This document shows, piece by piece, positions 37,967-45,761 of a stretch of 48,711 bases of DNA. A program made the translations under genes and the position numbers. The notes under the pieces were generated by a model. That model worked only from the letters and a program-made list of their open reading frames with translations, made no database searches and had not been told where the DNA came from. Where the stretch lies: the NCBI GenBank assembly GCA_024280115.1, contig JAJRQT010000184.1, positions 1-48,711 on the forward strand, written 5' to 3'. Numbering within the stretch: position 1 is the stretch's first letter; each line of letters begins with the position of its first letter. This DNA is from Bacteroidota bacterium. GTDB lineage: Bacteria > Bacteroidota > Bacteroidia > Cytophagales > Cyclobacteriaceae.

Positions 37967-38486
37967 TTATTCTATAATATTTAAACTGGCAACCTGCTAT
38001 CAGAGCAACCGCTCTTCTAAAAATACATCAACAATTTTCCTCGTATTAAAAGCACAGGTTGATTACTAAGTTTATTAGTATTTCGGTTAGATAATCAGCC
38101 TATAAAAATCAGATTATCTATTCCTAAAATACTTTTTATCAATTCGAAATTACATATTTGATGCTTATAATAGACAATCGTAACTTCTTAGGAATTAAGA
38201 CCTTTTATTTCTACATGTAAGAAATATTCCTCCTTTGCCAATAATGATTGCAGTATTTTAGGACAAACTGGGATAAGACGTGTTTTGAAGGCTTTTAAAC
38301 TCTTGAAACGGGTCATTCCAAGATGATCGATTATTTCTCTGAATTGCTTAAATAGCTACTTTACAAGTATTTATTAAATGATTCAAAATTTATACTTTAA
38401 GGATAATCATTCAGAATATAATAAAATGCAACTCAAGTATATATAATACTAAAAATTTTACAATAATAAATGAACCGGATTGGGTT
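37967..38486. other. Non-coding region upstream of the adhesin unit
   Basis: About 520 bp between the small secreted protein gene and the epimerase gene, both on the minus strand. It should contain the promoter of the adhesin pair. The only structure seen is an inverted repeat AGATAATC (38089-38096) / GATTATCT (38112-38119) with a 15-nt loop, about 125 bp upstream of the start. No credible protein, tRNA or exact TAnnTTTG element was found. Confidence 0.6.
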
Positions 38487-39407
38487 TTAAAAAGAAAATC
38501 TATCCTTAAAATCTAATAGTTCATCTTTCAATTTCAACTGATTTTCGAAGTCCACATAGTTCCTCAGCACTGAATTTCGTTCAACCTTGATTTGCTTTAA
38601 ATCCAGATGCTGATTGATGAAAATAAATTCCAGATTCGGGTATATTTCCTCGAGCACATCAACGATATCGAGAATCTCCATATTCTTATCCACAATATTG
38701 TATGTACCTGTCGGAACGGTTTCAAATAAACAACCTATCAATGCTTTTATCAATACATTTACATGAACAAAAGCCCGTTGCTGTTTTCCGTTACCATGGA
38801 TTTTTATTCTATGAGTAAAATTGGCATCAAACATAAATCTATTGATCACCGCATCAAACCTCATACTTCTGCTATAGCCATAAACATTGGCACATCGTAG
38901 TATTAATGCATTCATTTTTTTCTGAAGACGACGCACATGATTTTCACCTCTAAGTTTCGATATGCCGTAAAACGTTTTAGGGGCAGGTATATCATTTTCC
39001 TGGATGTTCCCATCTGAAGCGCCATATACCGATGTGCTGCTGGTGAAAATGAATTTTTCGACATTGCTTTCCTCAACGGCAGTAACCAATTCAGAAGTTC
39101 CCCAATGATTTACCTGCTCATGAAAATCTGCATCAACATTGGCAAAGGGTGTAGAAACTCTCGCTGCCAAATGAAAAACAACATCTACATCTTTTAATAC
39201 TTTATTTAGCTTTCGAATATCGAGTATATCTCCGGGTATCAGCTTCACTTTTTCAGCGTTTGGAAGCCGGTCTCCCAAAAATAAATTCGAATTTTTTCGA
39301 CTTAAATTATCATAAATGATGATTTCATCTACTTCAGGATATTTAACAAGATTTTTTGTTAATACTGTGCCGATGTATCCTGCCCCGCCGGTTATTAAAA
39401 CTCTCAT
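38487..39407 (-). CDS. NAD-dependent epimerase/dehydratase (extended SDR, NDP-sugar type)
   Basis: A 306-residue extended short-chain dehydrogenase. The Rossmann motif GGAGYIG is at residues 7-13, HLAA near residue 78, the SST-SVYG strand carries the active-site Ser/Thr, and YGISKLRGE holds the catalytic Tyr-x-x-x-Lys. The C-terminal half shows the usual substrate-binding layout with an RAFVHV motif. It is most likely an NDP-hexose 4-epimerase or 4,6-dehydratase-like enzyme; the exact sugar cannot be told. The ATG lies one base after the cysH stop, so the pair is an operon although the enzymes belong to different pathways. Confidence 0.9.
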   Translation of the reverse strand: MRVLITGGAGYIGTVLTKNLVKYPEVDEIIIYDNLSRKNSNLFLGDRLPNAEKVKLIPGDILDIRKLNKVLKDVDVVFHLAARVSTPFANVDADFHEQVNHWGTSELVTAVEESNVEKFIFTSSTSVYGASDGNIQENDIPAPKTFYGISKLRGENHVRRLQKKMNALILRCANVYGYSRSMRFDAVINRFMFDANFTHRIKIHGNGKQQRAFVHVNVLIKALIGCLFETVPTGTYNIVDKNMEILDIVDVLEEIYPNLEFIFINQHLDLKQIKVERNSVLRNYVDFENQLKLKDELLDFKDRFSF

Positions 39408-39408
39408 G

Positions 39409-40065
39409 CTAATTTTTTACCAAATCTGTGTTTAACCCACACTCGGTTTTATTCAATCCATACCACCTTGCCTCACGCTCCTGCATATCTAAATCCAGTT
39501 TTCGCGTGCATGGTTCACATCCTATACTGAAATACCCTCTTGACTCCAGCGGATGTTCAGGCAGATTATATTCTTTTCTATAATCAAAAATATCCTTGCT
39601 CGTCCATCCAATCATCGGGTGAAAACGTAATACATCATACTTTGCCGTTTGTTCCTCTTTCAAATCACTTCTAAAGGAATTTTGCTCTCCGCGAATACCA
39701 TTTACCCAAATATCAAACCGCATCAATACCTGCTCCATTGGCTGGGTTTTATTTAAATAACAACAATGATCCGGGTCTGAAGTAAAAAGCAATTTTCCAT
39801 CGGGGTCTAACTGCATATTTTTGGGAGTGTCTGGCTTGAGGTCTATTAGTTTTAGGTTCAACAATTCAACAACCTCATCTCTGAATTCTATTGTTTCAGT
39901 AAAATGATAACCTGTATTTAAAAAATAAACCGGAATTGACGGCTCAATGTTACTGATAATGTGCAAGAGCGGGATACTGTGTGTCTGGAATGATGAAGTA
40001 GTAAATATCTTCCTTCCTTCAGAAAGATACCCTTCAATCTTTTCTTTTATTTGTTCAAAATTCAA
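39409..40065 (-). CDS. cysH: Phosphoadenylyl/adenylyl-sulfate reductase (iron-sulfur APS reductase type)
   Basis: A 218-residue protein starting at TTG (40065), since the next Met is about 80 residues in. It has the PAPS/APS reductase fold: FTTSSFQTHS (a variant phosphate-binding loop), then VYFLNTGYHFTET. The paired Cys motifs DHCC-Y-LNK and GCEPCTR are the [4Fe-4S] ligands that mark APS reductases rather than PAPS reductases. The redox-active Cys is in the C-terminal ECGLNT (ECGLH in many homologues). The enzyme reduces adenylyl sulfate to sulfite in assimilation. No sulfate adenylyltransferase genes are nearby; the partner gene is an NDP-sugar epimerase. Confidence 0.9.
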   Translation of the reverse strand: MNFEQIKEKIEGYLSEGRKIFTTSSFQTHSIPLLHIISNIEPSIPVYFLNTGYHFTETIEFRDEVVELLNLKLIDLKPDTPKNMQLDPDGKLLFTSDPDHCCYLNKTQPMEQVLMRFDIWVNGIRGEQNSFRSDLKEEQTAKYDVLRFHPMIGWTSKDIFDYRKEYNLPEHPLESRGYFSIGCEPCTRKLDLDMQEREARWYGLNKTECGLNTDLVKN

Positions 40066-40136
40066 TAGAAGTACTTATTTTTTCCGGCACAAATATAGAT
40101 AAAAAATGCTCGGCTAAATTGTGAATTGAATTCTAT

Positions 40137-40352
40137 TTATGATTTTAATTTTTCCGTGAAATTCGACCTGTTTATGATAAACCTTATATGTTTTCCAGCT
40201 CCCACAAGCTCACTTCCTTTATATACTTCCACTTCAAAATCAATTCTTTTTCCGCTGACTTTAGTTACCTCACTTTTACAAACCACATTTTCACCAATCG
40301 AAGTTGGTTTTAAATTTTTTTTAGTGAGTATAATTATTCTAAATTTGTCCAT
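40137..40352 (-). pseudogene. Truncated hotdog thioesterase (FlK-like) remnant
   Basis: This ORF encodes about 71 residues from its internal ATG (40352; the frame is open to 40400). The part LKPTSIGENVVCKSEVTKVS then RIDFEVEVYKGSELVGAGKH matches the C-terminal half of fluoroacetyl-CoA-thioesterase-like hotdog proteins, where H-LxPT-x-GE-V-x-x-x-E and G-x-H-x-RF-V are conserved. The N-terminal half with the catalytic Thr/Glu residues is missing, and upstream sequence runs into the PmoA-family gene region. I read it as a decayed gene rather than a working small protein. A separate 78-residue ORF on the plus strand (40126-40362) is its antisense shadow. Confidence 0.55.
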
Positions 40353-40421
40353 TATAATATAGTCGCCATTGAGAAAAAACAGGCATTGGCTGTAAAGCAT
40401 TCAAATAATAATTAAAATCCT

Positions 40422-41510
40422 ATGAAAACATTTTTTAAATACATTGTAGCTATCGCGATATTAATATCGTCAGTAAATTTTATGTCTTGCTCATCTAAAA
40501 AGAGTGAAAATACTAAAACAGAAGAAGTGAAAGCTCAGAAGAAAATTCAGTTGATCAGAAATGATGCTGAAAAGAAGGTGGATGTGATGATAGACGGTGA
40601 ATTATTCACATCATATATCTATCCTACTACAATCAAAAAACCGGTACTATATCCTTTGAAGACTTCGAAGGGAACCAAAATTACTCGTGGATTTCCATTG
40701 GAACCTACACCCGGAGAGCGTGTTGATCACCCACATCACGTTGGATTATGGTTCAATTACGGGGATGTTAACGGATTGGATTTCTGGAATAATTCTGATT
40801 CCATCAAGGTTGAAAAAAGAGATCAGTACGGTACGATTGTTCACAAAGAAATTACCAAACTTGAAAGTGGTGACGACAAAGGCGTATTGAAAGTAGTAAT
40901 GAATTGGAATGCTCCCGATGGGAAAACTCTTTTGGTGGAAAACACTACGTTTATTTTCAGGGCAAATGGTAATGAGCGATCTATTGATAGGTTTACTACC
41001 CTTACCGCCCAAGGCAAAAAGGTGGAATTCAAAGACAATAAAGAAGGCATGTTGGGTATCCGTGTTACCAGGGCCCTGGAACATCCGTCTGATAAACCAC
41101 AAATATTTACTGATGCCAGTGGGAATCCCACCAGTGTACCGACGCTTAACAATGAAGGGGTTAATGGCTGGTATTATAACAGTGAAGGCGATGAAGGCGG
41201 CGACTGCTGGGGCAAACGTGCAGATTGGGTAAATCTCACTTCAACCATTGGGGATGAAGATTTGTCACTGGTGATATTTGATCATCCTTCAAATGTTGGA
41301 TATCCTACTTATTGGCACGCCAGGACTTACGGCTTATTTGCAGCTAATCCATTGGGACAGAAGGTTTTCAGTGACGGGAAAGAGGTTCTTGATTTTCAAT
41401 TGGAACCGAATAAATCCACAACCTGGAAACACAGAATTCTAATTGTTTCAGGATCTAAGCTTAATAAGGAAATTCTAAATAATAAATTCAAAGAATTCTC
41501 GGTTGAATAA
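40422..41510 (+). CDS. PmoA-family (DUF6807) lipoprotein, copy 1
   Basis: A 362-residue lipoprotein: the signal peptide ends in a lipobox-like NFMSCSS (Cys at residue 23), followed by a Lys/Glu-rich spacer. The mature domain carries the PmoA/DUF6807 (PF14100) motifs: KKPVLYPLKTSKGTKITRGF, the HPHH-x-GLWF block with GERVDHPHHVG, NGLDFWNNS, and the later EGDEGGDCWGKRADWVNL and HPSNVGYPTYWHARTYGLFA. Despite the family name it is not a methane monooxygenase subunit; members sit in carbohydrate-use loci of Bacteroidota and Planctomycetota, probably as cupin-like sugar-acting proteins. It is followed by its own terminator and by a close paralogue, start to start 1269 bp apart. Confidence 0.9.
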   Translation: MKTFFKYIVAIAILISSVNFMSCSSKKSENTKTEEVKAQKKIQLIRNDAEKKVDVMIDGELFTSYIYPTTIKKPVLYPLKTSKGTKITRGFPLEPTPGERVDHPHHVGLWFNYGDVNGLDFWNNSDSIKVEKRDQYGTIVHKEITKLESGDDKGVLKVVMNWNAPDGKTLLVENTTFIFRANGNERSIDRFTTLTAQGKKVEFKDNKEGMLGIRVTRALEHPSDKPQIFTDASGNPTSVPTLNNEGVNGWYYNSEGDEGGDCWGKRADWVNLTSTIGDEDLSLVIFDHPSNVGYPTYWHARTYGLFAANPLGQKVFSDGKEVLDFQLEPNKSTTWKHRILIVSGSKLNKEILNNKFKEFSVE

Positions 41511-41532
41511 CATTAATTAAAGTATTTTTACC

Positions 41533-41563
41533 AAGGGAGCATGTTATTGTTCCCTTTTTTGTT
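41533..41563 (+). terminator. Intrinsic terminator after PmoA-family copy 1
   Basis: AAGGGAGCA (41533-41541) pairs with TGTTCCCTT (ending ~41556), one internal mismatch, loop TGTTAT-type, followed by a run of T to about 41560. It lies 22 bp past the stop. Confidence 0.75.
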
Positions 41564-41690
41564 TGATGATTCTATTCATGTATATGATTTTTTTGCCCCT
41601 GTTTATTTATCTATAGATACAGAATCCGAATAATTTATTTATTGAAATAACGCCTGAAAGTCAGAATATTTAAAAATTAATTATAATCTC

Positions 41691-42779
41691 ATGAAAACAC
41701 CTTTTATATACTTTGTAGCTATTGTGATAGTAGTATTGTCTGCAAATTTTACAGCTTGCACATCGAAAAAGAGTGAAAATACTAATACAGAAGAAGTGGA
41801 AGCGCAGAAGAAAATTCAGTTGATCAGAAATGATGCTGAAAAGAAGGTGGATGTGATAATAGAAGGTGAGTTATTCACTTCATACATCTATCCTAGTTCC
41901 ATCAAAAAGCCGGTATTATATCCATTGAAAACATCGAAGGGAACAAAGATAACCCGTGGGTTCCCGATGGAACCCAGGCCCGGAGAACGTGTAGATCACC
42001 CTCACCAGGTTGGTTTCTGGCTAAATTATGGAGATGTAAACGGGATAGACTTCTGGGGAAATTCGGATTCTATCAAGGTTGAAAAGAGAGATCACTATGG
42101 GACCATAATTCACAGAGAAATTACAAAAATCGAAGATGGTGATGATCAGGCAATTCTCAGCGTGAAAATGGATTGGAAAAATGCTGCTGGAGAAACCCTG
42201 CTTGAAGAAAGTACCACTTTTGTATTTAAGGCTGACGGCAATGAACGTTCGATTGATCGTCTTACAACTTTAACGGCAAAAGACAAAAAAATAAGCTTCA
42301 AGGACACTAAAGAGGGTATGCTGGCGATCAGGGTTGCCCGGGCGTTGGAACATCCATCTGAAAAGCCTCAAATTTTCACAGATGCCAGTGGGAAACCAAC
42401 TAAAGTTGCCACTCTTGATAATGAGGGTGTTAATGGTTGGTATTATAATAGCGAAGGAGATGAAGGCGGAGACTGCTGGGGCAAACGTGCAAAATGGGTT
42501 AACTTAACTTCTACTATTGGAGATGAAGATATTTCGCTAGTTATTATGGACCACCCATCAAATGTAGGCTACCCTACCTATTGGCATGCAAGAACTTACG
42601 GTTTATTTTCTGCAAATCCTTTAGGACAAAAAGATTTCAGCGAAGGAAAAGAGATATTAAACTTTGAATTAGCTCCAAATAATTCCACAACCTGGAAACA
42701 CAGAATATTAATTGTATCAGGGTCAAAGCTTAATAAAGAGATTCTGGATAAAAAATTCAATGAATTCTCATCTGAATAA
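41691..42779 (+). CDS. PmoA-family (DUF6807) lipoprotein, copy 2
   Basis: A 362-residue paralogue of the gene 1269 bp upstream, with the same length and no indels by eye. Its lipobox reads NFTACTS, and the HPHQVGFWLNYGDVNGIDFW, EGDEGGDCWGKRAKW and HPSNVGYPTYWHARTYGLF motifs are all kept. A 53-nt run is identical in both genes (40536-40588 and 41805-41857), showing recent duplication or gene conversion, while the signal peptides and parts of the middle have diverged. One residue change to watch is HPHH to HPHQ in the conserved histidine motif, which could alter metal or substrate binding. It has its own terminator. Substrate unknown; probably surface- or periplasm-exposed. Confidence 0.9.
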   Translation: MKTPFIYFVAIVIVVLSANFTACTSKKSENTNTEEVEAQKKIQLIRNDAEKKVDVIIEGELFTSYIYPSSIKKPVLYPLKTSKGTKITRGFPMEPRPGERVDHPHQVGFWLNYGDVNGIDFWGNSDSIKVEKRDHYGTIIHREITKIEDGDDQAILSVKMDWKNAAGETLLEESTTFVFKADGNERSIDRLTTLTAKDKKISFKDTKEGMLAIRVARALEHPSEKPQIFTDASGKPTKVATLDNEGVNGWYYNSEGDEGGDCWGKRAKWVNLTSTIGDEDISLVIMDHPSNVGYPTYWHARTYGLFSANPLGQKDFSEGKEILNFELAPNNSTTWKHRILIVSGSKLNKEILDKKFNEFSSE

Positions 42780-42798
42780 TATATAAACGCTCTTTTTT

Positions 42799-42840
42799 AA
42801 AGGGAATAGTTTTTCTTTACCATTCCCTTTTATTATTTGC
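42799..42840 (+). terminator. Intrinsic terminator after PmoA-family copy 2
   Basis: AAAGGGAAT (ending at 42807) pairs with ATTCCCTTT (42832-42840), loop about 24 nt with a further partial pair, and TATTATTT follows. It lies between the second PmoA-family gene and the SMP-30 gene, whose ATG is 22 bp beyond, so SMP-30 may depend on readthrough or a promoter inside this gap. Confidence 0.7.
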
Positions 42841-42862
42841 AACATTACCAAACCACAGATAC

Positions 42863-43858
42863 ATGAAAATCTCATTTCACCTACTGTCCTTCATTTGGAT
42901 TTTGTATTCGATCAATTCTATCGCTCAAAACAGTGCAGGAGAAATAGTCTTTTTAAAGAGCGGCATGTCAAAAATCGCCGACAAAAACGCTAAAATCGAA
43001 AAATTAGCTGATGGCTTTAAATTTACCGAAGGACCCGTTTGGCATCATGAAGGGTATCTGCTGTTCAGTGATATTCCCGCAAATAAAATATTTAAGTATT
43101 TTCCCGGAGAGGGCACCTCTGTCTATATGGAAAATAGCGGTTTTGTAGGATCAGAAATAACCAAGGAGGGTTCCGGTTCTAACGGGCTTACCTTTGATAA
43201 ATCCGGAAATCTGATTATTTGCCAGCATGGTGCCCGGCAGGTTGTGAAATTTGACAGGGCCGGGAATTATATCCCAATTGCCAGGCAATTTGGAGGGAAA
43301 AGGTTGAACAGTCCAAATGATGTAGTGGTAAAATCTGATGGAAGCATCTTCTTCACAGATCCTCCCTGGGGACTTGCAAAATTAGATGACGACCCGGAAA
43401 AAGAATTAGAATTTCAGGGTGTTTACCGACTAAAAAATGGAAGCCTTGAATTAGTTGATGGTGAATTAAGCAGACCAAATGGCATTACCTTTTCACCGGA
43501 TGAGGACTTTTTGTATGTTTCAAATCTCAATGGTACCCGAAAAGAATATTTGAGATATGATGTTGACGAAAATGGAAATATCTTCAATAAAACCATATTC
43601 TTTGATGCATCCGGAATGAAAGAAAAAGGAGGACCTGATGGCATAAAAGTGGATAAAAAAGGAAATTGCTATTTTACCGGTCCAGGAGGAGTTTTAGTAA
43701 TCACACCTAAAGGTGAGCATATCGGAACCATTGCTCCACCGGAACTTCCTGCAAATATAGGATGGGGAGGCAACGATGGAAAAACACTTTTTATGACCTG
43801 TAGGACAGGCCTTTATTCAATTCAGCTTAAGATAGAGGGCGTCAGGGTGATGGAATAA
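42863..43858 (+). CDS. SMP-30/gluconolactonase family protein
   Basis: A 331-residue secreted protein with a signal peptide ending SINSIAQ (residue ~22). The six-bladed SMP-30/gluconolactonase (LRE-like) propeller is seen in KFTEGPVWHHEG (metal-binding Glu56), NSPNDVVVKSDGSIFFTDP (conserved Asn and Asp), SRPNGITFSPDE, and PDGIKVDKKGN (metal-site Asp). Family members hydrolyse sugar lactones such as gluconolactone with a divalent metal. The secreted location and the PmoA-family neighbours fit oxidative sugar breakdown at the cell envelope, but the lactone substrate is not shown. Confidence 0.92.
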   Translation: MKISFHLLSFIWILYSINSIAQNSAGEIVFLKSGMSKIADKNAKIEKLADGFKFTEGPVWHHEGYLLFSDIPANKIFKYFPGEGTSVYMENSGFVGSEITKEGSGSNGLTFDKSGNLIICQHGARQVVKFDRAGNYIPIARQFGGKRLNSPNDVVVKSDGSIFFTDPPWGLAKLDDDPEKELEFQGVYRLKNGSLELVDGELSRPNGITFSPDEDFLYVSNLNGTRKEYLRYDVDENGNIFNKTIFFDASGMKEKGGPDGIKVDKKGNCYFTGPGGVLVITPKGEHIGTIAPPELPANIGWGGNDGKTLFMTCRTGLYSIQLKIEGVRVME

Positions 43859-44162
43859 GAAAGATTATGAAAAACTCAAGATTAAATTATAAAAGAATAC
43901 CATTGCATCAACTTGTAGTAAGACATTATATCAGGAACAATAAATTCTGATATTTTATAAGAAAAGTGTCAGAACCATACTTTCACGAAATGAAGTTTTC
44001 CTTGATTTCTCCTTTTATTCAATATCATGGATTATCAGAATCCCAAAAGGTACCGATTGCGAAAGGGTAAAGGCCTGAGAAAGAGGCAATACTTTCACAA
44101 CAAAAGAGATGGGCTTAAATGAAGGTTTTAGTGTAATTTTAACTGAAGTATTTTCCCGTTAG
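43859..44162. other. Non-coding gap between convergent genes
   Basis: A 304-bp stretch between SMP-30 (plus) and the methyltransferase (minus), which converge. It holds one short basic ORF (44027-44122, 31 codons) that I do not accept as a gene, and no convincing terminator, RNA or repeat. Confidence 0.6.
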
Positions 44163-45398
44163 CTATTTATCAATGATTTTTAACTCGGGAATAGGAATTA
44201 CAAATTTTCCACCCCAACTCTTTATATAATCCAATTGACTTACTATTTCTTTTTCGAGATTCCATGGAAGAATTAATACAAAATCCGGTTTTGTTTTTTT
44301 GATCACATCAGGTGAAACAATTGGAATATGACTACCAGGTAAATACATGCCCTGTTTATGGATATTTGCATCCGCAACAAATTCTATCAGATCATTACCC
44401 TTAATTCCACAATAATTGAGTAGTGTGTTGCCCTTACCGGCTGCGCCATAAGCAACTACTTTTTTGCTTTTGGACTTTTGTTCGATCAGGAATTGTAATA
44501 GGTCATATTTAGTTTTATCAACTTTTTCCTGAAATCCATTGTAAAAATTAACGTCCGTAATTCCTGCGTGAGTTTCTTTTTGAACTAAGCTAGTTACGTT
44601 TTCTGATGTTTGAATGTTCTTATTATCGAGATGACATGCATAAATTCTAAGCGAGCCGCCGTGTGTTGGGAGTTCATCTACATCATATATTTCCAATCCG
44701 AAATAATTGAACATCTTTCTGACCGTATAAAAACTGAGATAAGAGAAATGCTCATGATAAATTGTATCAAACTGATGCTCATTAATTAAGTTTAAAAGAT
44801 GTGGAAATTCCATGGTAATAGTTCCGGAATCCTTTAATGCCACTTTCATCCCTGAAATAAAATCATTTATATCCGGGACATGGGCTAAGACATTGTTCCC
44901 AATAATTAAATCTAATTTTCCTCTATCTACTATCAGTTCTTCAGCAAAAGAAGTACCGAAAAATTCAGAAATTGTTTCAATACCTATACGTTCGGCAACT
45001 TCCGCTGTTGCTGTAGATGGCTCGATACCCAATGGAGCAATATCATATTTTTTAAAGTATTGCAACAAATAGCCATCATTAGAGGCAATTTCCATTACTT
45101 TAGAACCTGCATTCAGATCAAGTCTGTCAACAATTTGATCGACATATTTTTCAACGTGATTAAGCCAGGATTTTGAGACAGATGAGAAATACTTATAGTC
45201 CTCATTAAAAATAGCCGAAGCGTCAATTTTTGTTCCTAGTTGTACGAGAAAGCATTTTTCACAGACGTATGCAACAAGCGGATGATAGACTTCACTCTTT
45301 TCTAAATCACCATTTGTAATAAGCGATTGACAAGGAGGGCTAAATTGAAGATCTGCAAAGACATGCTTTAATTCTGTTTGGCAATGTGAACATTTCAT
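44163..45398 (-). CDS. Sugar C-methyltransferase-like SAM-dependent methyltransferase
   Basis: A 411-residue protein with the three-part architecture of deoxysugar C-methyltransferases (TylCIII/NovU-like). The N-terminal zinc-binding domain has CSHC near the start and CEKC about residue 50. The central Rossmann methyltransferase domain has the SAM motif VMEIASNDGYLL and a GNNVLAHVPDINDF segment. A C-terminal second Rossmann domain (methyltransf_14) follows, with VVAYGAAGKGNTLLNYCGI and PDFVLILPWNLEKEI. The EFPHLLNLINEHQFDTIYHE segment with YLS is the family core that holds the catalytic His/Tyr/Glu residues. Expected substrate: an NDP-4-keto-6-deoxyhexose, for branched sugars of surface polysaccharide or secondary metabolites. 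It stands apart from other sugar-nucleotide genes. Confidence 0.88.
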   Translation of the reverse strand: MKCSHCQTELKHVFADLQFSPPCQSLITNGDLEKSEVYHPLVAYVCEKCFLVQLGTKIDASAIFNEDYKYFSSVSKSWLNHVEKYVDQIVDRLDLNAGSKVMEIASNDGYLLQYFKKYDIAPLGIEPSTATAEVAERIGIETISEFFGTSFAEELIVDRGKLDLIIGNNVLAHVPDINDFISGMKVALKDSGTITMEFPHLLNLINEHQFDTIYHEHFSYLSFYTVRKMFNYFGLEIYDVDELPTHGGSLRIYACHLDNKNIQTSENVTSLVQKETHAGITDVNFYNGFQEKVDKTKYDLLQFLIEQKSKSKKVVAYGAAGKGNTLLNYCGIKGNDLIEFVADANIHKQGMYLPGSHIPIVSPDVIKKTKPDFVLILPWNLEKEIVSQLDYIKSWGGKFVIPIPELKIIDK

Positions 45399-45761
45399 TG
45401 AAAAAAACTGTTTAATTATGGGAAATTTTATTAAGGATTAATTAGGATAAATCAATTGAATTTATTTTCAAATAGATCCTAAAATTGGCAATAAAAGAAC
45501 TGAAAAGAGCTTACCTATTGAAATTGAAAGCTATATTATTAGATTTTGACTGACAAATATAACGCCCAGTAATACACTATCCTAAAACTTTTATAATTAT
45601 TATTATCAATATTTTTATTGCGCTTTCTCTACTGCTTTTAAAGAAATAAATTATAATTCAATCTTCAATAAACCTGCATACCGTTTCAGTCAAATTCATG
45701 GGAAAATCAATAAATATCATTAATTTGAACCCATATTAATACACTCAATTATTTTTCATTT
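45399..45761. other. Divergent upstream region between methyltransferase and GH78 genes
   Basis: A 363-bp AT-rich stretch between divergent genes, so both promoters should lie here. I see only near matches to TAnnTTTG (for example around 45719-45728, one base short in spacing). No ORF, hairpin terminator or repeat was found. Confidence 0.55.

Noticed and set aside
40126..40362. A 78-codon ORF on the plus strand
   Set aside because: It is antisense to the thioesterase remnant, whose minus-strand frame shows recognisable family motifs.
44027..44122. A 31-codon ORF rich in Lys and Arg (MDYQNPKRYRLRK start)
   Set aside because: It is short, has no clear ribosome binding site and no recognised homologue; the basic composition is odd but chance cannot be excluded. 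A conservation search in relatives would decide.
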